Shown here piece after piece: positions 26,374 through 35,301 of a stretch of 64,000 nt of DNA (positions are counted from its first letter, which is position 1; the number at the start of each line of letters is the position of its first letter). The DNA comes from Novosphingobium sp. KCTC 2891. Its GTDB lineage: Bacteria; Pseudomonadota; Alphaproteobacteria; Sphingomonadales; Sphingomonadaceae. Made by a program: the position numbers and the translations under genes. The DNA is taken from positions 124,001-188,000 of the forward strand of contig NZ_JAPCZG010000004.1 in assembly GCF_025938155.1 (NCBI RefSeq). Direction: 5' to 3'. A model generated the notes under the pieces. The model was not told where the DNA came from. It saw only the letters and a program-made list of their open reading frames with translations, and ran no database searches.

Positions 26374-27036
26374 ATGACAGGCCCACTCGCCCTGTTCCGG
26401 GCGCGTTTTCTCGACGTTCTCGCCTCGATCTACATCTACAACGAGTACCGGGGCTACACCTCGCTCGACCGCGTGCTGGAAGCGGTGCGGGCGCGGTGCC
26501 CGGACGAGGCGGACTTCATCGCCGCGGTCGAGAAGCACCGCGGCGACGAGCGCAAGCACTACGTCATGTTCCGGCGCTGGTTCGAGCGGCAGGGGCGGAT
26601 GCCGCTGATGGTGGACCGCACCTGCGGGCACATCGACCATTTCATCCAGCGCGTGTTCGGCTGCACGATCGAGGAACTCGACACGGCCGCCATCGTCTCC
26701 AGCCCGGAAGCGTTCGAGCAGTTGTGCCGGGTGATCATGCTGACCGAGCAGCGCGGGATGCGGCAGGTCGAAGTGCTGCTGCGCAACGGGCACGTCCGGT
26801 CGGACCCGGTGATGAACCGGCTGTTCCGCATCGTGGAGAAGGACGAGCCGGATCACTGGATACCCTACGAACGGTGGCTCGCCGTGCATGGCCGCGCCCG
26901 CGCGCGGTGGCGCGAGCGGTGGGCCGACTACTGGATCCACAAGTCGCTGATGCTGGTGAAGCTGCCGATGCTGTTCCTGCGCCGAAGCACCCCGCGCATG
27001 GCGCGCTGGCCGGACGAAGCCGCACCGGCGAGTTGA
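26374..27036 (+). CDS. ferritin-like domain protein
   Basis: 220 aa, mostly helical. Glu and His residues are spaced as in diiron carboxylate four-helix bundles: YNEYRG, DERKHYVMF, LTEQRGM and EKDEPDHW (pattern E, ExxH, E, ExxxH). The C-terminal tail is basic and amphipathic. The enzyme class cannot be set from sequence; members range from ferritins to diiron oxidases. GAGGAC lies 5 bases before the ATG. It is coupled to the glutathione peroxidase. Confidence 0.7.
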   Translation: MTGPLALFRARFLDVLASIYIYNEYRGYTSLDRVLEAVRARCPDEADFIAAVEKHRGDERKHYVMFRRWFERQGRMPLMVDRTCGHIDHFIQRVFGCTIEELDTAAIVSSPEAFEQLCRVIMLTEQRGMRQVEVLLRNGHVRSDPVMNRLFRIVEKDEPDHWIPYERWLAVHGRARARWRERWADYWIHKSLMLVKLPMLFLRRSTPRMARWPDEAAPAS

Positions 27037-27067
27037 ACACCGATGCGCTCGCCCCGGAGGGCCGTCC

Positions 27068-28654
27068 TCAGTGGTCGGCGGCCATCTGGGGCAGCGGGCC
27101 GGTGGGGCTGCGGTTCACCTTCACGAAGAACAGCACCGGGATCGTCGCCCAGCACACCAGCGCCATCAGGTAGAAATCGTTGAGGTAGGCGATCATCGCC
27201 GCCTGCTTGTTGACGAGGCCGTCGATCACCCGCGCCGCAGTCTCTGCTGCGCCGCCATAGGCGGTGATGCGGTCGAGATCGAACGGGACGCTCATGCGCG
27301 TGACGCGCTCCGCGAGTTCGGCATGGTTGCGCTGGATGCCCTGCGACAGCAGCACGGTGACGACCGCGATGCCGATCGAAGACCCGATCGAGCGGCACAG
27401 GTTGAGCAGGCCCGCTGCGTCGGTGCGATACTGGCCCGGCAGCGTGGAGAAGGCGATCAGGTTGACCGGCATATAGGTGAAGCTCATGCCGATTCCCTGG
27501 ATCACGCCGGAGACGACGATCGGCCAGGTCGGCATATCGGGCGACCAGCCCGCCATCATGTGCAGCGACCAGCCGGTCACGACCAGCCCGATCGCGAGCG
27601 CGAGACGCGGGTCCATGCGGGCCATGACCTTGCCCAGGATCATCATCGAGGCGAGCATCCCGATGCCGCGCGGCGCGAGCAGCAGGCCCGCATCGATCAC
27701 GGGATAGCCGTAGATGTTCTGCAGCAGGCCGGGCATCAGCGCCGAGACGGAGACGAGGATGCTGCCCATCAGGAACTGCAACCCCATGCTGACCACGAAA
27801 TTGGGGTCGGCGAAGATGCGCCGCGCATAGATCGGGCGCGGCGTGATGGCGAGGTGGACCACCGTGAGCCAGGCAGCGGCCGCCGCGACGACCGCATAGG
27901 TCACGATCTCGCCCGAGCCGAACCAGTCCTTGGTCTCGCCCCGGTCAAGCATGAGCTGGAAGCAGGACAGCGCCAGCGCCACGAACAGCCAGCCAAGGAT
28001 GTCCATGCGCTGCGGGACAGACTTCACCCGCGGCAGCATCGCAATGAGCACCACGCCGGCGAATATCCCCACCGGCACATTGATGAAGAACACCCAGCGC
28101 CAGTCCGAATTCTCGGTGATCCAGCCGCCCAGCACCGGCCCCGCGATGGGGCCGAGCATGATTCCCTGCGAGAAGATGCTCATCATCCGGGGCCGCTCCT
28201 CCGGCGTCGAGACATCGAGCATGACCGTCTGCGCGAAGGGACCGAGGAACGCGCCGAACAGGCCCTGCGCCACGCGGAACAGCACCATCTGGGTCAGGTT
28301 CTGGGCCAGGCCGCACATGACGGAAGCGACCGTGAAGCCCACCACGCAGATCACGAAGACCCGGCGCAGGCCGAAATTCGCGACCAGCCAGCCCCCCAGC
28401 GGCAGCGCGACCGCAGAGGCGAGGACATAACTTGTCAGCACCCAGGTGATCGTTTCCTGCGTGGCGGACAGCGAGGCGCGCATATGCGGCAGCGCCACGT
28501 TGGCAATGGTCGTGTCGAGGATCTGCATGACCATCGCGGCCATGACGGCGGCGATCAGCAGAGGGCGATTGGCGACCTGCAGCGGCGCTCCGGGATGCGC
28601 GGGCGGGCGCGCAGCACCCCCGCCCGCCCGCCGGGCGTCAGTGCTTGCCGACAT
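27068..28654 (-). CDS. EmrB/QacA-type MFS drug efflux transporter (DHA2, 14 TM)
   Basis: 528 aa. It has 14 predicted membrane helices. The DHA2 signatures include LDTTIANVALPHM in TM1, GWLVANFGLRRVF (motif A) and GPVLGGWITENSDWRWVFFINVPVG (motif C region). It is an inner-membrane proton antiporter that works with an EmrA-type adaptor and an outer-membrane channel. The start overlaps the end of emrA by 17 bases. Third gene of the marR-emrA-emrB operon. Confidence 0.95.
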   Translation of the reverse strand: MSASTDARRAGGGAARPPAHPGAPLQVANRPLLIAAVMAAMVMQILDTTIANVALPHMRASLSATQETITWVLTSYVLASAVALPLGGWLVANFGLRRVFVICVVGFTVASVMCGLAQNLTQMVLFRVAQGLFGAFLGPFAQTVMLDVSTPEERPRMMSIFSQGIMLGPIAGPVLGGWITENSDWRWVFFINVPVGIFAGVVLIAMLPRVKSVPQRMDILGWLFVALALSCFQLMLDRGETKDWFGSGEIVTYAVVAAAAAWLTVVHLAITPRPIYARRIFADPNFVVSMGLQFLMGSILVSVSALMPGLLQNIYGYPVIDAGLLLAPRGIGMLASMMILGKVMARMDPRLALAIGLVVTGWSLHMMAGWSPDMPTWPIVVSGVIQGIGMSFTYMPVNLIAFSTLPGQYRTDAAGLLNLCRSIGSSIGIAVVTVLLSQGIQRNHAELAERVTRMSVPFDLDRITAYGGAAETAARVIDGLVNKQAAMIAYLNDFYLMALVCWATIPVLFFVKVNRSPTGPLPQMAADH

Positions 28655-29708
28655 GGACCGATACGGCGGCGCTCAGGCCGGCGATCAGCGGCCGGTCGGT
28701 CTTTTCGTCGATGGCGATGCGCACGGGCACGCGCTGGATCACCTTGACCCAGTTGCCCGTGGCGTTCTGCGCGGGCAGCACCGAAAACTCCGATCCGGTG
28801 CCCGCGCCGATGCTGTCGACATGGCCCTTCAGGCGCAGGCCCGGATAGGCGTCGAGCCGGATTTCGGCGGGCTGGCCCGCGCGCATCCGGTCCAGATCGG
28901 TTTCCTTGAAATTCGCTTCGACCCGCGCGCCATCGTCGCGCACGACCGACAGCATCGGGACGCCGGCGAAAACCATCTGGCCGATCTGCAGCCGGTTGAC
29001 CTGCGTGACCCTGCCCGAGGCGGGCGCGCGGATGACCGTACGCTGGAGATCGAGCACGGCCTTGGCACGGGTGGCCTGGGCGGCAGCGATGGCGGGATTG
29101 ACCCCGGGCACCTGCGCCCCGGTGGCGAGCTGCGCCTGCGCCTTGGCGACTTCGGCGTCGAGCGCGTTCAGCTTGTCGCGCGCGCTGGCGACGGCGAAGT
29201 TCGCCGCGTCCATGCGGGCGCGCGTGTTGAAGCCGCGCTCCATCAGCGCCTTTTCGCGCGAATAGTTGGCCTGCGCCAGCGACAGCTCGTCGCGCGCGCC
29301 GGCCAGGTCGGCGGCGTTGGCGCCGACATCGGCCTGAAGCGCGGTCACGCGCGCCTGCGCATTGGCGATCTGCGCGTCGGCCTGCTGCATCGCCACCTTG
29401 AACGAGGACGGGTCGATGGTGAACAGGACGTCGCCCGCCTTGACCTGCTGGTTCTCGCGCACCGAGACCGCGACGATCAGCCCGTTCACTTCGCCCGCGA
29501 CCGAGACGATGTCCTGCTTGATGTAGGCGTTGTCGGTCTCGACCTCGCCCGGGCTGCCGAACCAGTACCACAGGCCCGCGCCGACGATCAGGATGGGGAC
29601 CACCGTCATCAGCGCCAGGCGAACGCGCTTGCGCCGCGTTTCCGACTGGTGTTCGCGGGCGGCCTGGGCGGCGTTCTGGTTGGCGGGGAACGGATCTGCT
29701 TCAGCCAT
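28638..29708 (-). CDS. EmrA-type HlyD-family membrane fusion protein
   Basis: 356 aa. One N-terminal membrane helix (about residues 29-48), then the biotinyl-lipoyl-like hairpin (EVETDNAYIKQDIVSVAGEV), long coiled-coil helices (about 95-190), and the HlyD barrel (VIRAPASGRVTQVN). It bridges the MFS pump to a TolC-like channel. The start at 29708 overlaps the MarR stop by 8 bases; the 44-residue extension is the MarR tail in another frame. Confidence 0.95.
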   Translation of the reverse strand: MAEADPFPANQNAAQAAREHQSETRRKRVRLALMTVVPILIVGAGLWYWFGSPGEVETDNAYIKQDIVSVAGEVNGLIVAVSVRENQQVKAGDVLFTIDPSSFKVAMQQADAQIANAQARVTALQADVGANAADLAGARDELSLAQANYSREKALMERGFNTRARMDAANFAVASARDKLNALDAEVAKAQAQLATGAQVPGVNPAIAAAQATRAKAVLDLQRTVIRAPASGRVTQVNRLQIGQMVFAGVPMLSVVRDDGARVEANFKETDLDRMRAGQPAEIRLDAYPGLRLKGHVDSIGAGTGSEFSVLPAQNATGNWVKVIQRVPVRIAIDEKTDRPLIAGLSAAVSVHVGKH

Positions 29709-30168
29709 GGGCCTGTTTCGCTTTGGGCGCCGGTTCGAGATCGACCGGGGATTCTTCGGAAAGGTTGCCCCGCACCCGCTCCAGCAGGCCGAGCAACTGG
29801 GCGTGTTCGGGATCGGAAAAGCCTTCGAGCGCTTCGGCAAAGACCTGGTCCGCGCAGTCGCGCAGGCGCGCCATCAGCGGGTCGGCGGCATCGGTGACGA
29901 ACAGACGCCAGGCGCGCCGGTCAGCAGGATCGGCCCGGCGCTCCACCATGCCCGACTTCTCCAGCCGGTCGATCATACGACCTGCGGTGATCGCCTCCAC
30001 TTCAAGCCAGGCCGCCAGCGCGCACTGGTTGATACCGGGCGTGCGCTGGAGCGCGGCGAGCACGCGCCATTGCGGCCCGGTAACGCCGAATTCCCGCGCC
30101 ACAAGGTCGAAGCGCTTGCGGAACAGGCGGCCGACATCGGTCGCAAGAAAGGCGATGTTGTTCTGCAT
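29701..30168 (-). CDS. MarR-family transcriptional regulator
   Basis: 155 aa. Winged HTH with the recognition region LEVEAITAGRMIDRLEKSGMVERR and the beta-wing DPADRRAWRLFVT. As first gene of the efflux operon it most likely represses it until a phenolic or lipophilic ligand binds, the standard EmrR/MarR logic. A perfect inverted repeat lies 44 bases upstream of its ATG, adjacent to a TTGACG -35. Confidence 0.93.
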   Translation of the reverse strand: MQNNIAFLATDVGRLFRKRFDLVAREFGVTGPQWRVLAALQRTPGINQCALAAWLEVEAITAGRMIDRLEKSGMVERRADPADRRAWRLFVTDAADPLMARLRDCADQVFAEALEGFSDPEHAQLLGLLERVRGNLSEESPVDLEPAPKAKQAHG

Positions 30169-30178
30169 CCTGTCGTGG

Positions 30179-30206
30179 CGATAATAGCCATGCTTACTAC
30201 CGTCAA
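30179..30206 (-). promoter_or_regulatory. putative marR-emrAB promoter
   Basis: On the minus strand TTGACG (30201-30206) is followed by TATTATCG (30179-30186); spacing is 14-16 bases depending on the -10 chosen. It lies between the operator and the marR ATG. Confidence 0.45.
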
Positions 30207-30211
30207 GAAGG

Positions 30212-30227
30212 CTATAACTTGTTATAG
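30212..30227. promoter_or_regulatory. MarR operator
   Basis: CTATAAC and GTTATAG form a perfect 7-bp-arm palindrome with a TT centre. It lies just upstream of the -35 of the marR-emrA-emrB operon and 5 bases from the nnrD stop. Size and symmetry match MarR-family sites. Confidence 0.7.
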
Positions 30228-30232
30228 GGGAG

Positions 30233-31138
30233 TCAGAGCGCGCGCATCAGGCCCGGCACATGCGCCAGCAATTCGCGCGCGAGAAAGCCCAGCGGCCCCA
30301 TCTGCTCTGCACAGCGGCGCCCCGCCTCGCCATGGAGCCACACCGCCCAGGCAGTCGCCTCCAGGGGGGGCGCACCGCGGGCGGCGAGCCCGGCGGCGAT
30401 ACCCGCGAGCACATCGCCGGACCCACCGGTGGCCAGCCCCACGCCTCCGCCGGCAAACGCAAGCACGGCCGCATCGGGCGCGGCGACAAGGCTGGTCGCG
30501 CCCTTGAGCACGCAGATCGCACCGAAGCGATCAGCCGCGCGGCGCACCGCCGCAACGCGGTCGGCGACAATCTCGTCTGCGGGCACGTCGAGCATCGCAG
30601 CAATCTCGCCCACGTGCGGCGTCAGCACCGCCGGCCGCGTACGGCGGCGGAGAGCGTCGGCATGATCCGGCAGGACCATCAGCGCCGCCGCATCCAGCAC
30701 CAGTTCTGCCTTCGCGTTCACATCCAGCAGATCGGCAACGAGCCGGGAGGCAGCCTCGCGGCACGACATCGCCGGCCCGGCGATCACCGCGTCGGCGCGG
30801 GCCATCAGGTCCGGCAATGCCGGACCGCAGACACCGAGTTCGCCATTGGCTGCCTCTGGCATGGCATGGACGGCGATTTCCGGCATGGTCACGCCCAGCG
30901 GCAGCGCGGCGCTGGCGACGGTCGCCACCTGCACCTTGCCCGCGCCCGCCCGCAGCGCGGCTTCCGCGGTCAGGCGGATGCCGCCCGGCACCATCGTGCA
31001 GCCGCCGATGGCCAGCACCCGGCCCCGCCCGTTCTTGTCGGTGTCCTCCGCCGGCTGGGGCAAGGGATGTGCGCGCAGCCAGTCGCTGTCGAGCGCATGG
31101 AGGTCCGCGCCGTCAGCCACGCGAGGCAACCATCGCAT
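30233..31138 (-). CDS. nnrD: ADP-dependent NAD(P)H-hydrate dehydratase
   Basis: 301 aa, the ribokinase-like carbohydrate-kinase-like domain. Signatures are GRGRVLAIGG near the start, the TPHVGE motif, and the C-terminal nucleotide loop GVGLATGGSGDVLAG. It dehydrates the damaged S-form hydrate of NADH/NADPH back to the cofactor. In many bacteria this domain is fused to the YjeF_N epimerase (NnrE); here the epimerase half is absent and not found in the window. It starts inside the end of the phosphatase gene (26-base overlap). Confidence 0.92.
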   Translation of the reverse strand: MRWLPRVADGADLHALDSDWLRAHPLPQPAEDTDKNGRGRVLAIGGCTMVPGGIRLTAEAALRAGAGKVQVATVASAALPLGVTMPEIAVHAMPEAANGELGVCGPALPDLMARADAVIAGPAMSCREAASRLVADLLDVNAKAELVLDAAALMVLPDHADALRRRTRPAVLTPHVGEIAAMLDVPADEIVADRVAAVRRAADRFGAICVLKGATSLVAAPDAAVLAFAGGGVGLATGGSGDVLAGIAAGLAARGAPPLEATAWAVWLHGEAGRRCAEQMGPLGFLARELLAHVPGLMRAL

Positions 31139-31922
31139 CGGGTTCGGCGGTCACGGCGGTATCGTCCGCCACCATCGGCGCCGTGACGTTGTAGCGCGCA
31201 AGCGCGAGATGGCCGTGACCATTCGAGAGCCGCTCGAACCGGTACTCGGTAATCCCGCAATTCGCCACATCGCCTTCGCGGTCGATGGCGAGGATGCGCT
31301 CCTCGTCCAGTCCTTCGATAATGTAGCGCAGGCACAGCACGACGACCTGGTGCGCCACGATCATCACCCGGCGCCCGGCATGGTGCAGCGATACGGTATC
31401 GAGCAACGCGCGCAGCCGGAAGATCACATCGACCCACGATTCACCGCCCGGCGGGCGGTGATAGAACTTGCCCAGCAATCGGCGGAACTCCGCCTGCTGG
31501 GGCTGCAGGTCGCGGATGCCGGTGGTGGTCAGCCCGTCGAGAATCCCGAACTCCTTTTCACGCAGGCGTTCGTCGATGCAGACCGGTTCGTCAGGTGCGC
31601 AGCCACCCTCCTCGCGGAACAACTGCGCCGTCTGCACCGCACGAACATAGGGAGAGGACAGGAGCACGTCGGGACGCCCGTCCTCGTGCGCCTCGGCAAA
31701 CCAGCGGCCCAACGCGCGCGCCTGTTCCTGCCCGAGTTTAGACAGCGGCACATCGACATCGCGGTGCGTGAGCGGAATGCGGGGCAGTCCCAGTTCGGTG
31801 GCGTGGTCGCGCGCCACGTTGCCCGCGCTCTGGCCGTGGCGCACGACCCACAGCACGGCGGGCCAGCGCATCGCGGGAGGAGGCGTGGGTGAAGCGGGAT
31901 GCGGGCCGGTGTGCTTGGTCAT
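31113..31922 (-). CDS. histidine phosphatase family protein
   Basis: 269 aa from the ATG at 31922. The catalytic RHGxS motif reads VVRHGQSAGN, and the second catalytic His appears as IVAHQVVV. Further landmarks are the SSPYVRAVQTAQ loop and FGILDG. It belongs to the phosphoglycerate-mutase-like superfamily; the substrate may be a sugar phosphate or a phospholipid-like compound and cannot be named. A start at 31871, directly before the RHG strand, is also possible. It is divergent from the acyltransferase and probably co-transcribed with nnrD. Confidence 0.88.
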   Translation of the reverse strand: MTKHTGPHPASPTPPPAMRWPAVLWVVRHGQSAGNVARDHATELGLPRIPLTHRDVDVPLSKLGQEQARALGRWFAEAHEDGRPDVLLSSPYVRAVQTAQLFREEGGCAPDEPVCIDERLREKEFGILDGLTTTGIRDLQPQQAEFRRLLGKFYHRPPGGESWVDVIFRLRALLDTVSLHHAGRRVMIVAHQVVVLCLRYIIEGLDEERILAIDREGDVANCGITEYRFERLSNGHGHLALARYNVTAPMVADDTAVTAEPDAMVASRG

Positions 31923-32020
31923 ACGATGCAGGCAACGGCACCGGAGGCCTTGCGGTTCCCCCACGTTCCCCTTCGACAGCGCCGCGGCTTGGGCGTAGGC
32001 TGCGAACGGGGGAGAGGGAG

Positions 32021-32635
32021 ATGGAAGGTCACGAACTGGCCCGGAGGCAGCCGAATCTGGCATCGCGCGCGATGCGGCGGGCGCTGCTGGGGTTCTACAG
32101 GATGCAGGGGTGGACGGCCGTGGGCACGCCGCCGCCGGGCGGGCGCTATGTCATCATCGCCGCGCCGCACACGTCGAACTGGGATTTCCTCTATTTCCTG
32201 GGCCTTGCCAACGCGCTCGGCCTCGACGCGCACTTCATGGCCAAGGACAGCCTGTTCCGCTGGCCGCTGGGCGGCTTCATGCGCGACATGGGCGGGGTAT
32301 CGATCGACCGGTCGGCGCGGCGCAACGTGGTGGACGCGATGATCGCGGAGTTCGCCCGGCGCGACCGCTTCGTGCTGACGATCGCGCCCGAAGGCACGCG
32401 CAGCGCAGTAAAGCAGTGGCGCACCGGCTTCTACCAGATCGCGCTGGGCGCGGGGGTGCCGATGGTGGTGGGCCTGATGGACTATGCCACCAAGACCGGC
32501 GGGCTTGGCCCGGCGATCATGCCGACCGGCGATTACCGCGCCGACATGGCGCAGATCGCCGAGATCTATCGCAGCGTGACGCCGAAACACCCGGACCGCT
32601 GCATCACCGACTTTTCGGAGCTGCTCGATGGCTGA
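32021..32635 (+). CDS. PlsC-type 1-acylglycerol-phosphate acyltransferase-like protein
   Basis: 204 aa. Acyltransferase motif I HTSNWD (the H-x4-D catalytic pair), motif II around GGVSIDRSARR, and motif III APEGTRS are all present. The family esterifies lysophosphatidic acid or related acceptors at the membrane. The protein lacks an obvious long membrane helix, as in several short bacterial members. A very strong ribosome site (GGGGGAGAGGG) precedes the ATG. It overlaps the next gene by 8 bases. Confidence 0.88.
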   Translation: MEGHELARRQPNLASRAMRRALLGFYRMQGWTAVGTPPPGGRYVIIAAPHTSNWDFLYFLGLANALGLDAHFMAKDSLFRWPLGGFMRDMGGVSIDRSARRNVVDAMIAEFARRDRFVLTIAPEGTRSAVKQWRTGFYQIALGAGVPMVVGLMDYATKTGGLGPAIMPTGDYRADMAQIAEIYRSVTPKHPDRCITDFSELLDG

Positions 32636-33416
32636 TGCGCTTCTTTTCAACGCGGCCGCGCTGGCGCTGGGCATGGCCGTGCTGTGGCGGCTGGCCGTGC
32701 GGATCGGGGACGTGAGCTTCATCGACGCGGTGTGGGCGGGCGGCATGGCGGCGCTCGCAGCCGTGTCGTGGGCGCAGGTCGGCGCGCCGGGCGGACGCGC
32801 AGCGCTGATCGCGGCAATGACCACGGCGTGGGGCGTGCGCCTTGCCGCTCACCTGCTGGTCCGGTGGCGCGGGCACGGCGAGGACCCGCGCTATGCCCGC
32901 ATTCTTGGCCGGGCAAAGCGCGAGGGGCGGTTCGCCTCGGCCGCTCTGAAACTGGTGTTCGGCCCGCAGGCGGTGCTGCTGTTCGTGACCTGCCTGCCCG
33001 CGCAGCTGGGCATCATCGCCAGCGCGGGCGCAGCGGCAGGGCCGCTGGCGATGGCCGGTGGACTCGTCTGGCTGGTCGGTTTCGCGTTCGAGACGGTGGG
33101 CGACCGGCAACTCGCCCGGTTCCGCGCCGATCCGGCCAACAAGGGCCGCGTGCTCGACACCGGCCTGTGGCGCTATACCCGCCATCCCAACTATTTCGGC
33201 GACTGCTGCGCGTGGTGGGGCATCTGGCTGGCAGCGGCCGAAGCCGGCCCCGGCATCGCGCTGGCCGCCCTGCCGGGACCGCTGTTCCTCACCTTCACGC
33301 TCACCCGCTGGTCGGGCAAGCCGCTGCTGGAAAAGGGGATGGCCGAGCGCCGGCCGGGCTATGCCGACTATGTGCGCCGCACCTCTGGCTTTATCCCCCT
33401 GCCGCCCCGGAACTGA
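32628..33416 (+). CDS. DUF1295 membrane protein (steroid 5-alpha-reductase-like)
   Basis: 262 aa with about six membrane helices. The C-terminal TGLWRYTRHPNYFGD motif is the family signature shared with isoprenylcysteine methyltransferases and 5-alpha-reductases, where it binds the cofactor. The exact reaction is unknown. It overlaps the acyltransferase by 8 bases, suggesting a joint role in lipid metabolism, and its last 26 bases overlap the opposite-strand nucleotidase gene. Confidence 0.9.
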   Translation: MADALLFNAAALALGMAVLWRLAVRIGDVSFIDAVWAGGMAALAAVSWAQVGAPGGRAALIAAMTTAWGVRLAAHLLVRWRGHGEDPRYARILGRAKREGRFASAALKLVFGPQAVLLFVTCLPAQLGIIASAGAAAGPLAMAGGLVWLVGFAFETVGDRQLARFRADPANKGRVLDTGLWRYTRHPNYFGDCCAWWGIWLAAAEAGPGIALAALPGPLFLTFTLTRWSGKPLLEKGMAERRPGYADYVRRTSGFIPLPPRN

Positions 33417-35154
33417 CACGCGGCTCTGACGGCACGTCGCGCACGGGCATCGCGCGGAACCAGCTTTCCAGCGCGTCGATGTCGGTCGCCCCGGTCACCG
33501 CCTCGGGCTTGCCCGCGAACACCGAGAAGCCGTCGCCGCCGAGCGCCAGGAAGCCGTTGACCGTGACGCGGTAACGGCGGGCCGGATCGACCGGCAGGCC
33601 GTCCAGCGTCATCGCCGTGATCCGGCTGCCGACCGGCTTCGTGCGGTCGAACGCGAAGGCAAAGCCGCGTGACGGGGCCAGCACCTGTTCCGGGCCATTG
33701 GCGTCGAAGCCCTGCTCCAGCGCGGCCTTGATCTCCGCCCCGGTCATCGTCTCGGTCACGACCTGGTTGCCGAAGGGCTGGACCTGGTAGATGTCGCCGA
33801 ACGTCACCGTGCCGTCCGCCGCCGGGACGATCGCGGCGCGGATGCCGAAGGGATTCATGAAGGCGATCTGCGCCCCCGCGCCGCGCGTCGCTTCCAGCTG
33901 CGAATCGGCGATGAGGTTGCCGAGCGGGCCGCCGGTGTTGCTTTCCGGCCCCTCGCCCTTGCTGGCCGGGCCGGACAGCTTGCCCACGGCGCGCGCGGTG
34001 AAGGCCTTCGACGCATCGACATAGCGCTGCACATAGGCGGCAATGTCCGCGCGCGGGGCGAACTGCGGGAACAGCGGCGTGTTGGCGAGCGGCCCCTTCG
34101 ACGAGGTGTAGGGCGCGGACTGGACGATCACGTTGCGCGCCTGCTTCGATACGACGCGGTGCGCGGCGGGATCGATCTCCAGCCGGATGTCGGTCAGTTC
34201 CTTGCCATAGACGCCCGCGCTGGTGAGCAGGAACGGGCGCGCCGGATCGACCGCGCTCCAGTCGCAGACATAGTCCCAGTGCGTGTGGCCCGAAACGACC
34301 ACGTCGACGCGCGGATCGAGCCGCGACAGGATCGGGCGGATCTCTCCCACCAGATCGTTGCAGCCGTTGGGATCGGGCGCGCCCTGCGTCTTGCCGCCCT
34401 GGTGGATCAGCACGACGATGGCATCCGCGCCCTGCGCCTTGAGCTGCGGGACGGCGGCGTTGATCGTGTCGGCCTCGTCCGCGAAGGTCAGCCCGCGAAT
34501 GCCGGCGGGGCTGACGAGATCGGTCGTGCCTTTCAGGGTGAGACCCACGACGCCCACGGTGACGCGGCGCTTGCCCGTGCCGAAGCTGCGCAGCCCGGTG
34601 GCGGGGAACAGCGTGGCGCCCGAAGGCTCGTGCGTGCTGGCCGCGAGATAGCGGAACGTGGCGCCGGTGAACTTTTCAAGCTGGCACGGCTCCTTGGCGG
34701 TGAACTTCGCGCAGCCGCCGTTCTGCATCCGCAGCAGTTCATCGCGGCCACGGTCGAACTCGTGGTTGCCCACCGCGTTGAAATCGACGCCGACGCGGTT
34801 CATCACCCCGATCGCCGGCTCGTCGAGATAGAGCGACGAGGCAAGCTGCGAGGCGCTGATCATGTCGCCCGCGGAGACGGTGAGGTGGTTGGCATATTTG
34901 CCGCGCACGCTATCCACCGCCGAGGCGAACCATGCCGCGCCGCCGGCGGGCACCTGCACCTGCCCGCCCTTGCCATCGGGCGCGACGACCGACTGGCGCG
35001 GCGGTTCCAGGCTGCCATGGAAGTCGTTGAAGGCCACGATGCCGACTTCGACCGGCGCGGCGGAACGCCCACCGCCGCCCGCCATCGGCGCCGCGCAGCC
35101 GGCCAGCGTGCCGAGCAGGAGAAGAACGACAGCGCGAGGGGTGTGCGAGATCAC
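33391..35154 (-). CDS. 5'-nucleotidase/2',3'-cyclic phosphodiesterase-like lipoprotein
   Basis: 587 aa from a GTG at 35154 (AAAAGG upstream). The lipoprotein signal ends LAGCAAP. The metallophosphatase domain has the NDFHG, AGD, VGNHEFD and SGHTHWD dimetal motifs. The C-terminal 5-nucleotidase domain has NTGGPLGNLIADSQLEATRG and the substrate-clamp region around NPFGIR and NGFLALGGDGF. It hydrolyses extracellular nucleotides or nucleoside diphosphate compounds (UshA-like) for phosphate and nucleoside salvage. It is divergent from the TetR gene. Confidence 0.92.
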   Translation of the reverse strand: MISHTPRAVVLLLLGTLAGCAAPMAGGGGRSAAPVEVGIVAFNDFHGSLEPPRQSVVAPDGKGGQVQVPAGGAAWFASAVDSVRGKYANHLTVSAGDMISASQLASSLYLDEPAIGVMNRVGVDFNAVGNHEFDRGRDELLRMQNGGCAKFTAKEPCQLEKFTGATFRYLAASTHEPSGATLFPATGLRSFGTGKRRVTVGVVGLTLKGTTDLVSPAGIRGLTFADEADTINAAVPQLKAQGADAIVVLIHQGGKTQGAPDPNGCNDLVGEIRPILSRLDPRVDVVVSGHTHWDYVCDWSAVDPARPFLLTSAGVYGKELTDIRLEIDPAAHRVVSKQARNVIVQSAPYTSSKGPLANTPLFPQFAPRADIAAYVQRYVDASKAFTARAVGKLSGPASKGEGPESNTGGPLGNLIADSQLEATRGAGAQIAFMNPFGIRAAIVPAADGTVTFGDIYQVQPFGNQVVTETMTGAEIKAALEQGFDANGPEQVLAPSRGFAFAFDRTKPVGSRITAMTLDGLPVDPARRYRVTVNGFLALGGDGFSVFAGKPEAVTGATDIDALESWFRAMPVRDVPSEPRVSSGAAGG

Positions 35155-35233
35155 GGGCAGCCTTTTGGTAACGGTTGCAACAGCTTGCCGGTCCTAGACC
35201 GAATGGATGACGCAGTGAAGGCATCGCCTTTCA

Positions 35234-35262
35234 TTGAAACCTCGGGAACCAGATCCTACAAT
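35234..35262 (+). promoter_or_regulatory. sigma70-type promoter of the TetR gene
   Basis: TTGAAA (35234-35239) and TACAAT (35257-35262) are separated by exactly 17 bases, 5 of 6 matches each. This is the best promoter match in the window. Predicted start of transcription is near 35269. Confidence 0.6.
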
Positions 35263-35301
35263 CACTCCGAAATGCCCACCCGCCGGGAACAGGAACAAGC
35301 G

